Positions 17,232-27,011 are shown, counted from the stretch's first letter. The stretch: DNA of 64,000 nucleotides from JADCCX01 sp031431475 (GCA_031431475.1 JANPDL010000012.1:57552-121551), one strand, 5' to 3'. A program made the numbers and translations. The notes: a model not told the origin generated them from the sequence alone.

Positions 17232-18667
17232 GGGACAAAGAAGTTCTCCCTCGCAGACACATTCTCACCGACAAACAGATCCGCCGCCTTGATTGAGATC
17301 AGTGTTGATTTCTCGCTGATGATCCCGCGTGGCATCGTGACGAGCACACGGACCTCGCGGGTCTGATCAGGCCCAACCTCGACCACGGGTCGCCAGTCCG
17401 CTGTCGCAGCAACACCGACAGCTTCGATCTGCGTTCCCAGCGGTCCATCCACGGTGAGGGCGAAAGGCCGGGATTCCGGCCGCTTGTTGGCGATCCGGAT
17501 GGTGTAGGCGTTGCGGATGCTGCCATCGCGCAATGTCACGAACATCGGGTTGCGCTCATGCAACACACTGATGGAGGCGGTGGCGCGCGTCGCCAGTTGG
17601 AAAACCATTGCCCCGCCGACGATCGCGATGATCGCGGCATACAAAATAGTGCGAGGCCGGATCAGATGGTAACTGATGGGCGTCCCGGCTTCCCGTGCCT
17701 TGATGTGATCATCGGTGTCGTAGCCGATCAACCCTGCGGAGCGCCCGACTTTGGCCATGACGGAATCGCATGCGTCGATGCACAACCCGCACTGGATGCA
17801 GCCGAGCTGTGCGCCGTCGCGGATGTCAACGCCGGTCGGGCAAACCGCGACACACTGAAAGCAATCAATGCAATCTCCGGTCTTTTCGCCTGCCAGTTCC
17901 TGCTTCCTGGCTTCCTTGACCGACATGCGCGGTTCGCCGCGATCATAACGATAGGCAACATTGAGCGCATGCTCGTCTGTGAGCGCCGCCTGTATGCGGG
18001 GCCAGGGGCACATGTAGAGGCAGACCTGCTCACGCAGATGACCGGCAAGAGCATAGGTCGTGAAGGTGAGAATGCCGATCCAGAGATACGCCGTGAAGGG
18101 CGCTGTTCCCGTTGCGAGACTGTAAACCAGAGTTGGCGCATCACTGAAGTAAAGCACCCAGGCACCGCCGGTCCACCAGGCGATCATCAGCCACACAAAG
18201 TGTTTGGTGATCTTCAGTCGCCAGACGTTGACATCCCACGGCCCGGCGTCGCGCTTGATGCGGTCGCGACGGTCGCCTTCGATCAGCCGCTCGACCTGCA
18301 GGAACAGGTCTGACCAGACGGTCTGTGGGCAGGTGTAGCCGCACCAGATGCGGCCCGCGAGCGCGTTCATGAGAAACAAGCCGACCGCGGCGAGGATCAG
18401 CAGGCCGGTAAGATAGTAAAATTCCTGCGGCCAGATCTCGATGAAGAAAAAGTAGAACCGCATCCGTTCAAAGTCGAGCAGAACCGCCTGGTTCGGCAGG
18501 TTGGGTCCACGGTCCCAGCGTACGAACGGCAGGAAATAATAGATGCCGAGCGTGACAAGCAGCACCGCCCATTTGATACGGCGATAGGTGCCGGAAACCT
18601 TCTGAGGATAGACCTTCGGCGAGGGCGCGAAGAACGGAATATCCGATTGGGCTTTCGGTACATTCAT
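17228..18667 (-). CDS. ccoG: CcoG / FixG, polyferredoxin-like cbb3 assembly protein
   Basis: A 479-residue membrane protein with N-terminal membrane segments (about 32-48, 85-105, 155-175 and 190-215) and an additional CGYTCPQTVWSD motif. A cytoplasmic 2x[4Fe-4S] ferredoxin module follows (DCIDCFQCVAVCPTGVD, then LGCIQCGLCIDACDSV), then a further helix and a C-terminal Ig-like domain (IG_4). Members act in copper reduction for cbb3 assembly. It is coupled to ccoP by a four-base overlap. Confidence 0.95.
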   Translation of the reverse strand: MNVPKAQSDIPFFAPSPKVYPQKVSGTYRRIKWAVLLVTLGIYYFLPFVRWDRGPNLPNQAVLLDFERMRFYFFFIEIWPQEFYYLTGLLILAAVGLFLMNALAGRIWCGYTCPQTVWSDLFLQVERLIEGDRRDRIKRDAGPWDVNVWRLKITKHFVWLMIAWWTGGAWVLYFSDAPTLVYSLATGTAPFTAYLWIGILTFTTYALAGHLREQVCLYMCPWPRIQAALTDEHALNVAYRYDRGEPRMSVKEARKQELAGEKTGDCIDCFQCVAVCPTGVDIRDGAQLGCIQCGLCIDACDSVMAKVGRSAGLIGYDTDDHIKAREAGTPISYHLIRPRTILYAAIIAIVGGAMVFQLATRATASISVLHERNPMFVTLRDGSIRNAYTIRIANKRPESRPFALTVDGPLGTQIEAVGVAATADWRPVVEVGPDQTREVRVLVTMPRGIISEKSTLISIKAADLFVGENVSARENFFVP

Positions 18668-19557
18668 TGACCGCCGCCGAGGCTGTGGACGTAAATTGTC
18701 AATGCCTTGATCGTGACAGGATCAAGCCTGTCTTTCCAGGCTGGCATGACGCCCGCGCGGCTATACGTTATGGTCTCTGTCACCGACTTGAGATCGGAGC
18801 CGTAGAGCCAGATTGGATCTGTCAGGTTGGGAGATCCCAACTCCTGATTACCCTTGCCTGCTTCACCATGACAGGCGGCGCAGTTGGCTGCGAAGAGTTC
18901 CTTGCCCTGGTCCAGCTTTGCGGTTGGCTCCGTCGGTAGTCCGGAGAGACTGCGGACGTAATTCGCGACGGCATCAATCTCGGCGGGTTTGAGAACGCCG
19001 TCCTTGCCGCCGAACGCTGGCATCTGGGATATCCGCGTATCATTGTTGGCGGTCCAGCGAATGCCATGCAGCAATGTCGTATGAATCTGATCCAGTGTGC
19101 CGCCCCAGATCCAGTCATCGTCATTGAGATTGGGATAGCCGCCCTTGGCACCGCCACCGCCTAACCCATGGCATGCCGAGCAATTGTCACCAAAGGCCGC
19201 CTTGCCGCGCGCCGTGGCAATACGGAAGAGATCTGGGTTGTTCCTGATCTCCTGAAGGCTCGCTGTTGCAAGGCCTGCCGCACTGGCGGTGCGCTGTTTG
19301 TTCAGTGCATCAAGTTCAACAGCGACATCGGCACGGGACGAATAGCCAAGAGCACCGCGCGTATTGTCCGACAACAGCGGCCATGCGGGATAGAGAACCC
19401 AATAGCCCACAGCCCAGGCGATGCAGAGATAGAGCGTCCAGAGCCACCAGCGCGGCATGGGCGTTTCTAATTCACGGATACCATCCCACTCATGGCCTGT
19501 AGTCGCGGTGCCGCTGATTTCATCGATGTGCTTTTTGGTTTCATTGTCCATTGCCAT
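18664..19557 (-). CDS. ccoP: CcoP / FixP, diheme cytochrome c subunit of cbb3 oxidase
   Basis: A 297-residue membrane-anchored cytochrome with an N-terminal FixP_N segment and one helix (about 37-58). Two cytochrome c domains follow, with CSACH (Cys126, Cys129, His130) and CAACH (Cys226, Cys229, His230), and Met ligand candidates in QMPAFGG and VMPAWKD. It transfers electrons to CcoO/CcoN. Confidence 0.96.
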   Translation of the reverse strand: MAMDNETKKHIDEISGTATTGHEWDGIRELETPMPRWWLWTLYLCIAWAVGYWVLYPAWPLLSDNTRGALGYSSRADVAVELDALNKQRTASAAGLATASLQEIRNNPDLFRIATARGKAAFGDNCSACHGLGGGGAKGGYPNLNDDDWIWGGTLDQIHTTLLHGIRWTANNDTRISQMPAFGGKDGVLKPAEIDAVANYVRSLSGLPTEPTAKLDQGKELFAANCAACHGEAGKGNQELGSPNLTDPIWLYGSDLKSVTETITYSRAGVMPAWKDRLDPVTIKALTIYVHSLGGGQ

Positions 19558-19560
19558 ATC

Positions 19561-19716
19561 TCAGTCTTCCCGCAGTGGCATGGCTGCGGCCTCATCAAAC
19601 TTGGCCTTGTTGGAAGGCCAGAACGCATAAATCGCCATGCCGCCAAAGATCGCCATGAAATAAAGAATGCCTGCGGATTGGGCGATATGCGCCAGGAATG
19701 CGTAAGTCTCGATCAT
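19561..19716 (-). CDS. ccoQ: CcoQ / FixQ, small subunit of cbb3 oxidase
   Basis: A 51-residue single-helix protein starting MIETYAFLAHIAQSAG, with the helix at about 14-33 and the family motif FWPSNKAKFDEAA. It lies between ccoO (9-base gap) and ccoP (3-base gap), the standard position. Confidence 0.94.
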   Translation of the reverse strand: MIETYAFLAHIAQSAGILYFMAIFGGMAIYAFWPSNKAKFDEAAAMPLRED

Positions 19717-19725
19717 GTTTCGTCC

Positions 19726-20460
19726 TCAGCGCAGGTTGGCTTTGTTATCGTAGAGTTTGATATCGACAAGTGTTCCCAACACCTGGAGATAGGCGATTAG
19801 AGCGTCAGCCTCAGTGATCGCCTTGGCATTGCCGTCAAAGTTGCGGACCTGGGCTTTGGGATAGCGCTTCAGGAAGTTATCCGCCTCTGGATCATCAGGG
19901 TTCACCTGCGCCTTGGTGTCGATGACAGCCTTGTCGATCTGCTCTTGCGTGTAGGGAACACCAACCGCCCGGTTGGCGCGCATGTGATCGGCAATCGCGC
20001 CCAGGTTCACATCGCGGGCAGCAAGATGCGCATAGGATGGCATGATGGATTGCGGCACCAGCGCGCGCGGATCATTCAGATGCGCGAGCTGCCACTCATC
20101 GGAATATTTGCCGCCGATGCGGGCGAGGTCTGGCCCGGTACGCTTTGAGCCCCACTGGAACGGGTGGTCGTACATACTCTCGGCCGCCAGCGAGTAATGG
20201 CCGTAGCGCTCCACCTCATCACGCAGCGGGCGGATCATCTGGCTGTGGCAGTTGTAGCAGCCCTCCCGCACGTAGATGGCGCGTCCCGCGAGTTCCAGCG
20301 GTGAATAAGGCCGCATGCCCTCCACTTTCTCGATGGTGCTCTTGAGATAGAAGAGCGGCGCTATTTCCACGAGTCCTCCAATCGACACCACCAGCAGAAT
20401 GCCGATGACCAGAAAGATTGAATTGGTCTCGAGCAGCTTATGTTTGTTCCACAGGGACAT
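19726..20460 (-). CDS. ccoO: CcoO / FixO, monoheme cytochrome c subunit of cbb3 oxidase
   Basis: A 244-residue membrane-anchored cytochrome with one helix (about 14-37) and heme site EGCYNCHSQMIRP (Cys68, Cys71, His72). The RDEVERYGHYS and PYTQEQI segments are typical of FixO. It passes electrons from CcoP to the CcoN active site. Confidence 0.96.
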   Translation of the reverse strand: MSLWNKHKLLETNSIFLVIGILLVVSIGGLVEIAPLFYLKSTIEKVEGMRPYSPLELAGRAIYVREGCYNCHSQMIRPLRDEVERYGHYSLAAESMYDHPFQWGSKRTGPDLARIGGKYSDEWQLAHLNDPRALVPQSIMPSYAHLAARDVNLGAIADHMRANRAVGVPYTQEQIDKAVIDTKAQVNPDDPEADNFLKRYPKAQVRNFDGNAKAITEADALIAYLQVLGTLVDIKLYDNKANLR

Positions 20461-20499
20461 TTGAGTCTCGTCAGGCGTGCGTGAGGAAGAGTTGGGTGA

Positions 20500-22167
20500 T
20501 CATTCGGCAGGCACGAGGTTCGGCTGCCGCGTCATTTCAGTCTTCAGCTGCTCGCCGACCGTGATTGTCTTCCAGACGTTGAAGACCATAACGAGTGCGC
20601 CTGTGAGGAAGAGAGCACCGCCCGTGGCGCGGATCACATAGAAGGGCTTCATGGCTGCAACGGTCTCGATGAAGGAATATTCGAGGAAGCCAAGCTGGGT
20701 ATAGGCACGCCACATCAGGCCCTGCAGGATACCCGAAACCCACATCGCGGTGATGTAGAGAACGATGCCCAGGGTGGCCAACCAGAAATGCCAGTTGACC
20801 AGACGCAGCGACCACATTTCCTTGCGGTTCCACAGCCAGGGAACCAGGCAGTAGATAGCTCCGAACGACACGAAGGCATTCCATCCCAGAGCACCCGAAT
20901 GGACATGGCCGATAGTCCAGTCCGTGTAATGTGACAGTGAGTTGACCGCCTTGATCGACATCAACGGACCCTCGAAAGTCGCCATGCCGTAGAAGGCGAC
21001 CGAGACGACCAGCATCCGCAGCACGGGATCCGTCCTGAGCTTGTCCCAGGCACCAGACAGCGTCATCAACCCGTTGATCATGCCTCCCCATGACGGCATC
21101 CACAGCATGATCGAAAAGGTCATGCCAAGCGTCTGCGCCCAATCGGGGAGTGCTGTATAATGAAGGTGATGCGGACCGGCCCAGATGTAGAGAAAGATCA
21201 CCGACCAAAAGTGCACGATGGAAAGACGGTAGGAATAGACCGGCCGCTCGGCACGCTTTGGGATAAAATAATACATGATGGCTAAAAAGCCCGCAGTGAG
21301 GAAGAAACCGACTGCGTTATGGCCGTACCACCACTGGAACATGGCATCCTGCACGCCACCCCAGATGATGTAACTCTTGGAAGAATAGGGTGAGATCGGC
21401 ACCGAGAGGTTATTGCCTATATGGAGCATTGCCACCGTCACGATGAAGGCAAGGTAGAACCAGTTCGCCACGTATATGTGTGGTTCCTTGCGCTTCCAGA
21501 GTGTGCCGAGAAACACCAGCAGATAGGTCACCCAAACGATAGTCAGCCAGATATCGGCGTACCATTCGGGTTCGGCGTATTCCTTGCTCTGGGTGATGCC
21601 GAGCAGGTAACCTGTGCCGGCGAGGACGATAAAGAATTGATAGCCCCAGAACACGAACCAGGGCGCAAGATCACCTGCGAGGCGTGCACGGCAGGTGCGC
21701 TGCACCACATAGAATGATGTGGCAATCAATACGTTTCCACCGAAAGCGAAAATCACAGCAGAAGTATGAAGCGGGCGCAGCCGCCCGAAGGCCAGCCACG
21801 GGATATCGAAATTGAACACTGGAAAGGCAAGTTGCAGAGCCAGGATCACGCCGACAAGAAATCCGGCGACGCCCCAGAACAGGCTGGCGATTACGCCGTA
21901 GCGGACAACATCGAAATTGTAGTTCGGCTTGCCATCGATCTCCTGCGGTGTAGCTGCAGCGGGTCGGTCGAAATACCGGTTGAAGATCGTGAAAATAGCC
22001 AGGGCGCATGCAGCCACGCCCAGAGCGGCATGGAATGCGAATTCCGGCTCATCCGTGCGCGCCGCCACCAAAAGGCAAGCGAACCCCAGCGTGGCGAAAA
22101 ACAACGGCAGCAGCAATTCCGGCATTGTCATGGATTTAATGCCAGGCGGACCGGATATTGCTTGCAT
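20500..22167 (-). CDS. ccoN: CcoN / FixN, catalytic subunit I of cbb3-type cytochrome c oxidase
   Basis: A 555-residue heme-copper oxidase subunit with about 12-14 membrane helices. Diagnostic His-bearing motifs are FGRLRPLHTSAVIFAFGGN, WWYGHNAVGFFL, GPHHLHYTALPDW and WTIGHVHSGALGWN, supplying ligands for heme b, heme b3 and CuB. It is first in ccoNOQP, 79 bases downstream of a perfect FixK box. High-affinity oxygen reduction at low oxygen is its established role. Confidence 0.97.
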   Translation of the reverse strand: MQAISGPPGIKSMTMPELLLPLFFATLGFACLLVAARTDEPEFAFHAALGVAACALAIFTIFNRYFDRPAAATPQEIDGKPNYNFDVVRYGVIASLFWGVAGFLVGVILALQLAFPVFNFDIPWLAFGRLRPLHTSAVIFAFGGNVLIATSFYVVQRTCRARLAGDLAPWFVFWGYQFFIVLAGTGYLLGITQSKEYAEPEWYADIWLTIVWVTYLLVFLGTLWKRKEPHIYVANWFYLAFIVTVAMLHIGNNLSVPISPYSSKSYIIWGGVQDAMFQWWYGHNAVGFFLTAGFLAIMYYFIPKRAERPVYSYRLSIVHFWSVIFLYIWAGPHHLHYTALPDWAQTLGMTFSIMLWMPSWGGMINGLMTLSGAWDKLRTDPVLRMLVVSVAFYGMATFEGPLMSIKAVNSLSHYTDWTIGHVHSGALGWNAFVSFGAIYCLVPWLWNRKEMWSLRLVNWHFWLATLGIVLYITAMWVSGILQGLMWRAYTQLGFLEYSFIETVAAMKPFYVIRATGGALFLTGALVMVFNVWKTITVGEQLKTEMTRQPNLVPAE

Positions 22168-22245
22168 TTGCGTCTCGTAAGAGTGCCCGCCGGGCGAGCT
22201 GACTGCGTTAAGAGACGATAATTATGTAAGTCGGAGATCGGATCC

Positions 22246-22259
22246 TTGATTTACATCAA
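22246..22259 (-). promoter_or_regulatory. Perfect FNR/FixK box upstream of ccoN
   Basis: TTGATTTACATCAA is a full match to TTGAT-N4-ATCAA and is palindromic in its half-sites. Its centre is about 85 bases upstream of the ccoN start, so a class II promoter would start transcription about 43 bases before the ATG. It is the best box of the five in the window. Confidence 0.85.
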
Positions 22260-22362
22260 TTGACTCAATGACCCCTTTGCCGACAGAAATCTCTGACAGA
22301 GCGGTCGCTTCGGGCGCACTCCGGAAAAAAAGGGCGATCTCACACATTGCGGTGCGCCGACT

Positions 22363-22647
22363 TTATCCTGCAACGCGCGTCAGTCGTGTACTGAGCCCCG
22401 AGATTGTCAGAAGCTTGCCGGTGAGGCTGGTGTTGCGCCAGCCGCCCACCGTGCGCCGCCTCAGGTAGCCATGGGCAGAATGCTGATCGGCACCACTATC
22501 AGGATCGCTCCGCCCTTCGGCCTCAACAGTCTCGACCCCGCCAGCCGCCTGCATCCACCAGAGGTGCCCGTTCTCAAAGGTGATCCATATCCCGGACTCG
22601 GGCAGGGTCACGAAGGCATGAAGCTGATTGGCCGAGTGCCGGGCCAC
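22363..22647 (-). pseudogene. Possible fragment of an island-associated hypothetical gene
   Basis: The complementary strand holds a 94-residue frame with a protein-like middle (FVTLPESGIWITFENGHLWW, then YLRRRTVGGWRNTSLTG). It lacks a ribosome site and ends abruptly at its left, next to the start of the cbb3 region. It looks like a truncated conserved gene at the edge of the island. I cannot name the family. Confidence 0.35.
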
Positions 22648-22740
22648 GGCGGGAAGCCGCCGAGGCCGACATAGTAGCTGGTCACACGATCCAGATCAGG
22701 ATCGGACACGCGTTCTTCCAGGATCGCCCGGGGTGAATAT

Positions 22741-23450
22741 TCCAGGACGCCATCGGCGATGCATCGCTTGGCCCAGGCACCGTCGACATGGCCTTTCTCG
22801 ATCCGCCCCACAATGTCCCGATCAAGGGTCATGCCAATACCAGGCGCCGCCATAGCGAGTTCGCGATGGCTTCAGGCGAAATGAGCGATGCTGCGTTCCG
22901 CGCGTTCTTGTCGGAGACCCTTGGCGCCTGTGCTGCGGTATCGCGCGATGAAGCGGTGCACTTTGCCTGTATGGACTGGCGTCATCTCGAGCCTCTCATG
23001 GCTGTCGGCAGTGAAGTCTATGGCGACCTCATCAATCTCTGTGTCTGGAACAAATCCAACGCCGGAATGGGTTCGCTCTATCGCTCCAAGCACGAACTTG
23101 TGCTGGACTACCGGGTCGGCAAGGCCCCCCATCTGAACATGGTCGAACTCGGCTAGCACGGGCGCAACCGCACCAATGTCTGGGATTATGCATCGGTCAA
23201 CACTTTTGCGGGGAACCGTTCGGGCGATCTTGATCTGCACCCGACGGTCAAACCGACCGCCATGGTCACTGATGCCATCCAGGATGTGACCCGGCGCGGT
23301 GATATCGCCCTCGACATCTTTCTTGGCTCCGGCACGACCTTGATTGCGGCCGAGCGCTGCGGGCGCCGTTTCCGCGGCGTCGAGATCGACCCTGCTTATG
23401 TCGATGTCGCGATCGAGCGTTGGGAGCGGATGACCGGCAAGAAGGCGTAG
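22741..23450 (+). pseudogene. DNA (cytosine-N4/adenine-N6) methyltransferase, truncated and interrupted
   Basis: The frame carries catalytic motif IV as DPPHNVPIKGH, family motifs FAMASGEMSDAAF, FACMDWRHLEPL and NLCVWNKSNAGMGSLYRSKH, then TNVWDYASVNTF, HPTVKPTAMV and the AdoMet motif DIFLGSGTT. A TAG at 23154-23156 interrupts it where relatives usually have an amino acid before HGRNR. A stop also lies just upstream (22734-22736), and the N-terminal ParB-like domain of related enzymes is missing. DPPY has become DPPH. It is best read as a decayed methyltransferase. Confidence 0.75.
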
Positions 23451-23470
23451 CGCATTGCTGCGGTTGCAGC

Positions 23471-24037
23471 ATGAGTGACGCAGATACCATGGGTACTGAT
23501 ATCAAAAAGCCACAGACCAAGGCGCCCAGGGTCAGAAAACGGCGCAGGCGCACGACACTACCAAGAGTCGAGATGCCATCACCGTTCCGGATTCTCGACG
23601 AGCCCATTGCCGTCAATGACAACGGCACCCGCGCCGAGCTATCGCTCGTCGAGGCGCTGCTGCTCAAGGATTACGAGCGGGCGATTGCCGGCGACGCCCG
23701 TGCACTCAAACGGCTGATCCCCAAGCTCATCCAGCGGGATATGGCACGGCCAAAGCCGCGACGCCGCCTTGTGAAGGCCGGCCGTATCCTGTTCGAGCAC
23801 GGCGATCCGCAGAACGCCCGGGCGGCCATGGAGCTTCTCGAGATCATCCGGAACGACCCGTTGGAGAGTGCAAAAGAGCCTCCGATCGAGTTCTTCTGCT
23901 TTATCGAGCCCTGGGCCGCGGAAGCATCCCTTGATCGCCACCGCTTCAGCGCCTCGAAGAAGGACGATATCGACTTCCTGAAGGCGTGGACGCGAGACCC
24001 GGAATCCATGGTTTGGCCGGAACCTGCAGAGGAATAG
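23471..24037 (+). CDS. Hypothetical protein of the methyltransferase/DUF5681 island
   Basis: A 188-residue protein with a very basic N-terminus (RVRKRRRRTT at about 20-29) and a helical middle. No clear ribosome site precedes the ATG at 23471. It lies 20 bases after the methyltransferase remnant and four bases before the DUF5681 gene. I know of no function; the basic N-terminus suggests nucleic acid contact (inference). Confidence 0.65.
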   Translation: MSDADTMGTDIKKPQTKAPRVRKRRRRTTLPRVEMPSPFRILDEPIAVNDNGTRAELSLVEALLLKDYERAIAGDARALKRLIPKLIQRDMARPKPRRRLVKAGRILFEHGDPQNARAAMELLEIIRNDPLESAKEPPIEFFCFIEPWAAEASLDRHRFSASKKDDIDFLKAWTRDPESMVWPEPAEE

Positions 24038-24041
24038 ACCG

Positions 24042-24353
24042 ATGACGAGCAGCAACGAATGGGGTGAGGGCGATGACAGCGTGGGCTATGGGCGGCCGCC
24101 TGCGTCCACGCGCTTTCAAAAGGGCACCACCGGTAACACGAACGGTCGACCGAGGAAGAAGGGACATGAACTCCCCTTTGAGAAGGTGCTCGGGCGCATG
24201 GTGACCATCAGGGATGGCGACACGACGCGCGAGGTTACGGCTGAAGAGGCCCTGATCATGTACATCAAGCGAAGGGCCTTCGAGTGGAACAATGCTGCAT
24301 ACGCTGCTCTCGAAGCGATCGAGCGGTTCAGACAGAACGGTACCCGCCCATAG
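24042..24353 (+). CDS. DUF5681 domain protein
   Basis: A 103-residue protein with the DUF5681 signature TRFQKGTTGNTNGRPRKKGH near residues 23-42, then a helical tail. GAGGAATAGACCG precedes the ATG. The domain is common in prophages and integrated elements and resembles N-terminal parts of terminase-associated proteins. Confidence 0.8.
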   Translation: MTSSNEWGEGDDSVGYGRPPASTRFQKGTTGNTNGRPRKKGHELPFEKVLGRMVTIRDGDTTREVTAEEALIMYIKRRAFEWNNAAYAALEAIERFRQNGTRP

Positions 24354-24407
24354 CTGAGGTCGATCAAAGGCCGTTTGTCGTTGATCTCGTGGTGTCAGGG
24401 AGCCCCA

Positions 24408-24626
24408 ATGGCGCTACGGCAGCTCAAGATGGCCAGCAAACTCTATCCGTTCCAGGAGCATGCCCGGATGGCAATCGAGCCTTGGCTGGTCACGCGCGCT
24501 CTCCAGCGCCTCGGAGACCGGCGTCTGAGCAGGGACGAGCAGGAGATGGTCATGGCGGCCACCCGCACGCCAAAGAAGGTCAAATGCCCGGACTGGTGGG
24601 AGGTGAAGGCACAGATTGCGGAATGA
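24408..24626 (+). CDS. Small hypothetical protein
   Basis: A 72-residue helical protein with a ribosome site (AGGGAGCCCCA) ahead of the ATG at 24408. It contains LSRDEQEMVMAA and ends KCPDWWEVKAQIAE. It follows the DUF5681 gene by 54 bases and is convergent with the recombinase remnant. Family unknown. Confidence 0.5.
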   Translation: MALRQLKMASKLYPFQEHARMAIEPWLVTRALQRLGDRRLSRDEQEMVMAATRTPKKVKCPDWWEVKAQIAE

Positions 24627-24690
24627 TATTTTAAAGGTCGGGCGGGCATCATCCCGTTGCGCCAACATCATCGCCGCGGTTGCGCACTCC

Positions 24691-26377
24691 TCAAGGGGGA
24701 GGGGCCGAAGGCCGAGTTTGCTCCTTGTGGATGCTGCGGGTTGTCGGGTCGTCACTACGGACTTCAAGCGATGCAATCTGCTGCCGCCAGCCCGTGGAAA
24801 GCTCTGACAGGGTGGTGAGCCCGGCGCTGTTTGGAAAGTGCGGTTGATGGCGGCGTTGACGATCGCTGGCGCGAGGAACGCGAGTGGCAGGGTCATACGC
24901 ACAGAGCGATCCGAGATACCCTCGCGTGCGGCGCTCTCGGCGGTGCTGGTCGCGTTGCCGCAGGTCAGATCGGCAACCCAACTGCGGGCTCTTGCGATTG
25001 CCACTATGAGGCGTGCCCGCGCCTCGGGCCGGATCGGGTCGGTGGCTGGAAGTGAGGTGTCCGCTGGCACGATAATGGCCCTGCGGCGCGTCTTGCTCGT
25101 TGGTTTCCACGGAATAGATACAAGCACTGGCGGAGTGCCGTCATCGGGCGCTCGGACCGTTAGCTGCAGGGCACTCTGAGTGACGACGATCTTGTCGAGG
25201 TGTACCTCGATTGCTGCTGCATCCGTCAACGCGACAGCGCCATCGATGCCACCAGGGTTGGCAGTACCAGCCTGGGCGGCACCCGCTTGATCTCGCAGCG
25301 CCGTGACCACCACTTCCTCAATCTCGTGGGCAGGCACCCGTGCAACCGTTCCCTGCTGCTCGGGCTGGTTCTGGGCCTTGGCGTAGGAGACATAGTAGCG
25401 ATAGCGCGCGGGGCCCTTCCTGGTGTGGGATGGAACCATCCTGTTGCCGCGATCATCAAAGATGCGGCCGATCAGAATGGTGCCGGAGGCCTGCCAGCGG
25501 TTTCGGGTGCCGTTGATATTTGCCGCCAACGTGGCTTGAACGCTGTCGAGCAAGGCGTGATCGATGATTGCGTCGTGCTCACCGGGATAGGCCTTTCCCC
25601 TATGGTTGATATTGCCGAGGTAGACCCGGTTCTTGAGGGTTGTTGCCATGGGACCGTGGGTGAGAGGTATGCCGCCGATGATGCGTCCGTTTGAGAGCGG
25701 TCGGCTTCGCGTTCTGAAGCCTTGCGCCTTGAGTTCCTCGGCAAGCGCAGGCACCGACCGGATCTCGAGATAGCGCTGAAACATTGCGCGGATATCGCCC
25801 GCCTCCTCGGGGACAACGAGCAGCTTCTGGCTTTCAACGCGGTATCCATAGGGCACACTTCCGCCCATCCAGATCCCCTTCTTCTTCGACGCCGCGATCT
25901 TGTCCCGGATGCGCTCGCCCGTGACCTCGCGTTCGAACTGGGCGAAGGATAGCAAAACATTGAGCGTCAGCCGCCCCATGCTCATCGTCGTGTTGAAACT
26001 CTGGGTCACCGAGACGAACGAAACGCCGTGTTCATCGAAGAGTTCGACCAGCTTGGCAAAATCTGCCAACGACCGCGTCAGACGATCGACCTTGTAGACC
26101 ACGATGACGTCGATGAGCCCGGCTTGCACATCCGCAAGCAATTGCCGGAGGCCCGGTCGCTCCATCGAGCCACCGGAGAAGCCGCCATCATCATATCGGG
26201 CCGGTATCAGTGCCAGCCCTCAAACTGCTGGCTGCGGACATGGGCCTCAGCGGCTTCGCGCTGGTTATCAAGCAAATTGAACTCTTGCTCCAGCCCGGCA
26301 TCGCTTGAGACGCGGGTATAGATCGCGCAACGGAGCTTTTGGGTGGCTTGGCCTTCTGACCGGCTCGCCTTGCTCAC
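24691..26377 (-). pseudogene. Large serine recombinase with two frameshifts
   Basis: Three consecutive frames reconstruct the protein. The first starts with GTG at 26377, overlapping the DUF2924 stop, and gives LRCAIYTRVSSDAG with the probable catalytic serine, then QREAAEAHVRSQ. One base is missing near 26211 and the frame moves to ARYDDGGFSGGSMERPGLRQ, KVDRLTRSLADF and FEREVTGERIRDKIAASKKK, through the recombinase and zinc-ribbon regions. A second missing base near 24835 moves it to PNSAGLTTLSEL and the normal end at 24691. The unshifted second frame would run on to 24414 with an atypical tail. It is probably non-functional unless the shifts are sequence errors. Confidence 0.85.
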
Positions 26378-26847
26378 GTTGCAGCCCCGGTCCTGTGCCG
26401 GCTCGCTTCTCTCGCTGACGCAGCAACAGTTCGGTGTTTTGCCTCACGAAGGTCGAAGAAGCGTGGTCCGTTCCAGCTGGTGCCAGTGATGGCTCGGGCG
26501 ACCTCGGACAGACTGCGATAGGACGTTGCCTTCCAGGCGTACCCCGCTTCAAGAACCGTCACCTTGTGCATCTCGCCCGCATGCTCGCGCATCAGCACTG
26601 TCCCGGTTTTGAACCGCGCAAGCGCAGGCGGGAGAGGGACCTGAGGGATGCGGCTGCGGTTGCCAGAGTCCGCGCCTGCCTCATCCACGATCAAGGCAGA
26701 GTGCGCACGGCCTTGATCCCGTGCGACCTGTTCCAGCAGTTGCATGGCTTCAGGGCCAAGATCACCAAATGCCTTGGCCTGAACGCGGTAAGCGACGATG
26801 CGCGGCAGGAGCCACGTCGGAAGATGGGGCGGTGCAGGCTTGCGCAT
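26374..26847 (-). CDS. DUF2924 domain protein, start uncertain
   Basis: A 157-residue DUF2924 protein with RIVAYRVQAKAFGDL, LKTG-like RFKTGTVLMREHAGEMHKV and the conserved end SLSEVARAITGTSWNGPRFF. Such genes sit directly upstream of large serine recombinases in rhizobial islands, as here (GTGA overlap). The homologous frame continues upstream of the first ATG (DKGLDRLAWLDIDELRLRYR) to about 26950. There a 7-G run (7 C on the coding strand) separates it from an ATG at 26962 in another frame, so the true gene may be longer and the run may hide a one-base error. Confidence 0.75.
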   Translation of the reverse strand: MRKPAPPHLPTWLLPRIVAYRVQAKAFGDLGPEAMQLLEQVARDQGRAHSALIVDEAGADSGNRSRIPQVPLPPALARFKTGTVLMREHAGEMHKVTVLEAGYAWKATSYRSLSEVARAITGTSWNGPRFFDLREAKHRTVAASAREASRHRTGAAT

Positions 26848-27011
26848 GGGTTGGCGGTAGCGGAGGCGGAGCTCGTCAATATCGAGCCACGCCAGTCTAT
26901 CGAGCCCCTTGTCGAGGCTGGCCAGGGTTTGCTGCGCCTCGTCCTGTGGGGGGGCTGCCCATCACAGTGGCTTGCGGGCCGAGGTGACCATCTCGTGATC
27001 TCTCAAGATGG

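Noticed and set aside
22608..22853. 81-residue frame on the complementary strand
   Set aside because: It overlaps the methyltransferase motif IV region on the direct strand and shows no own motifs.
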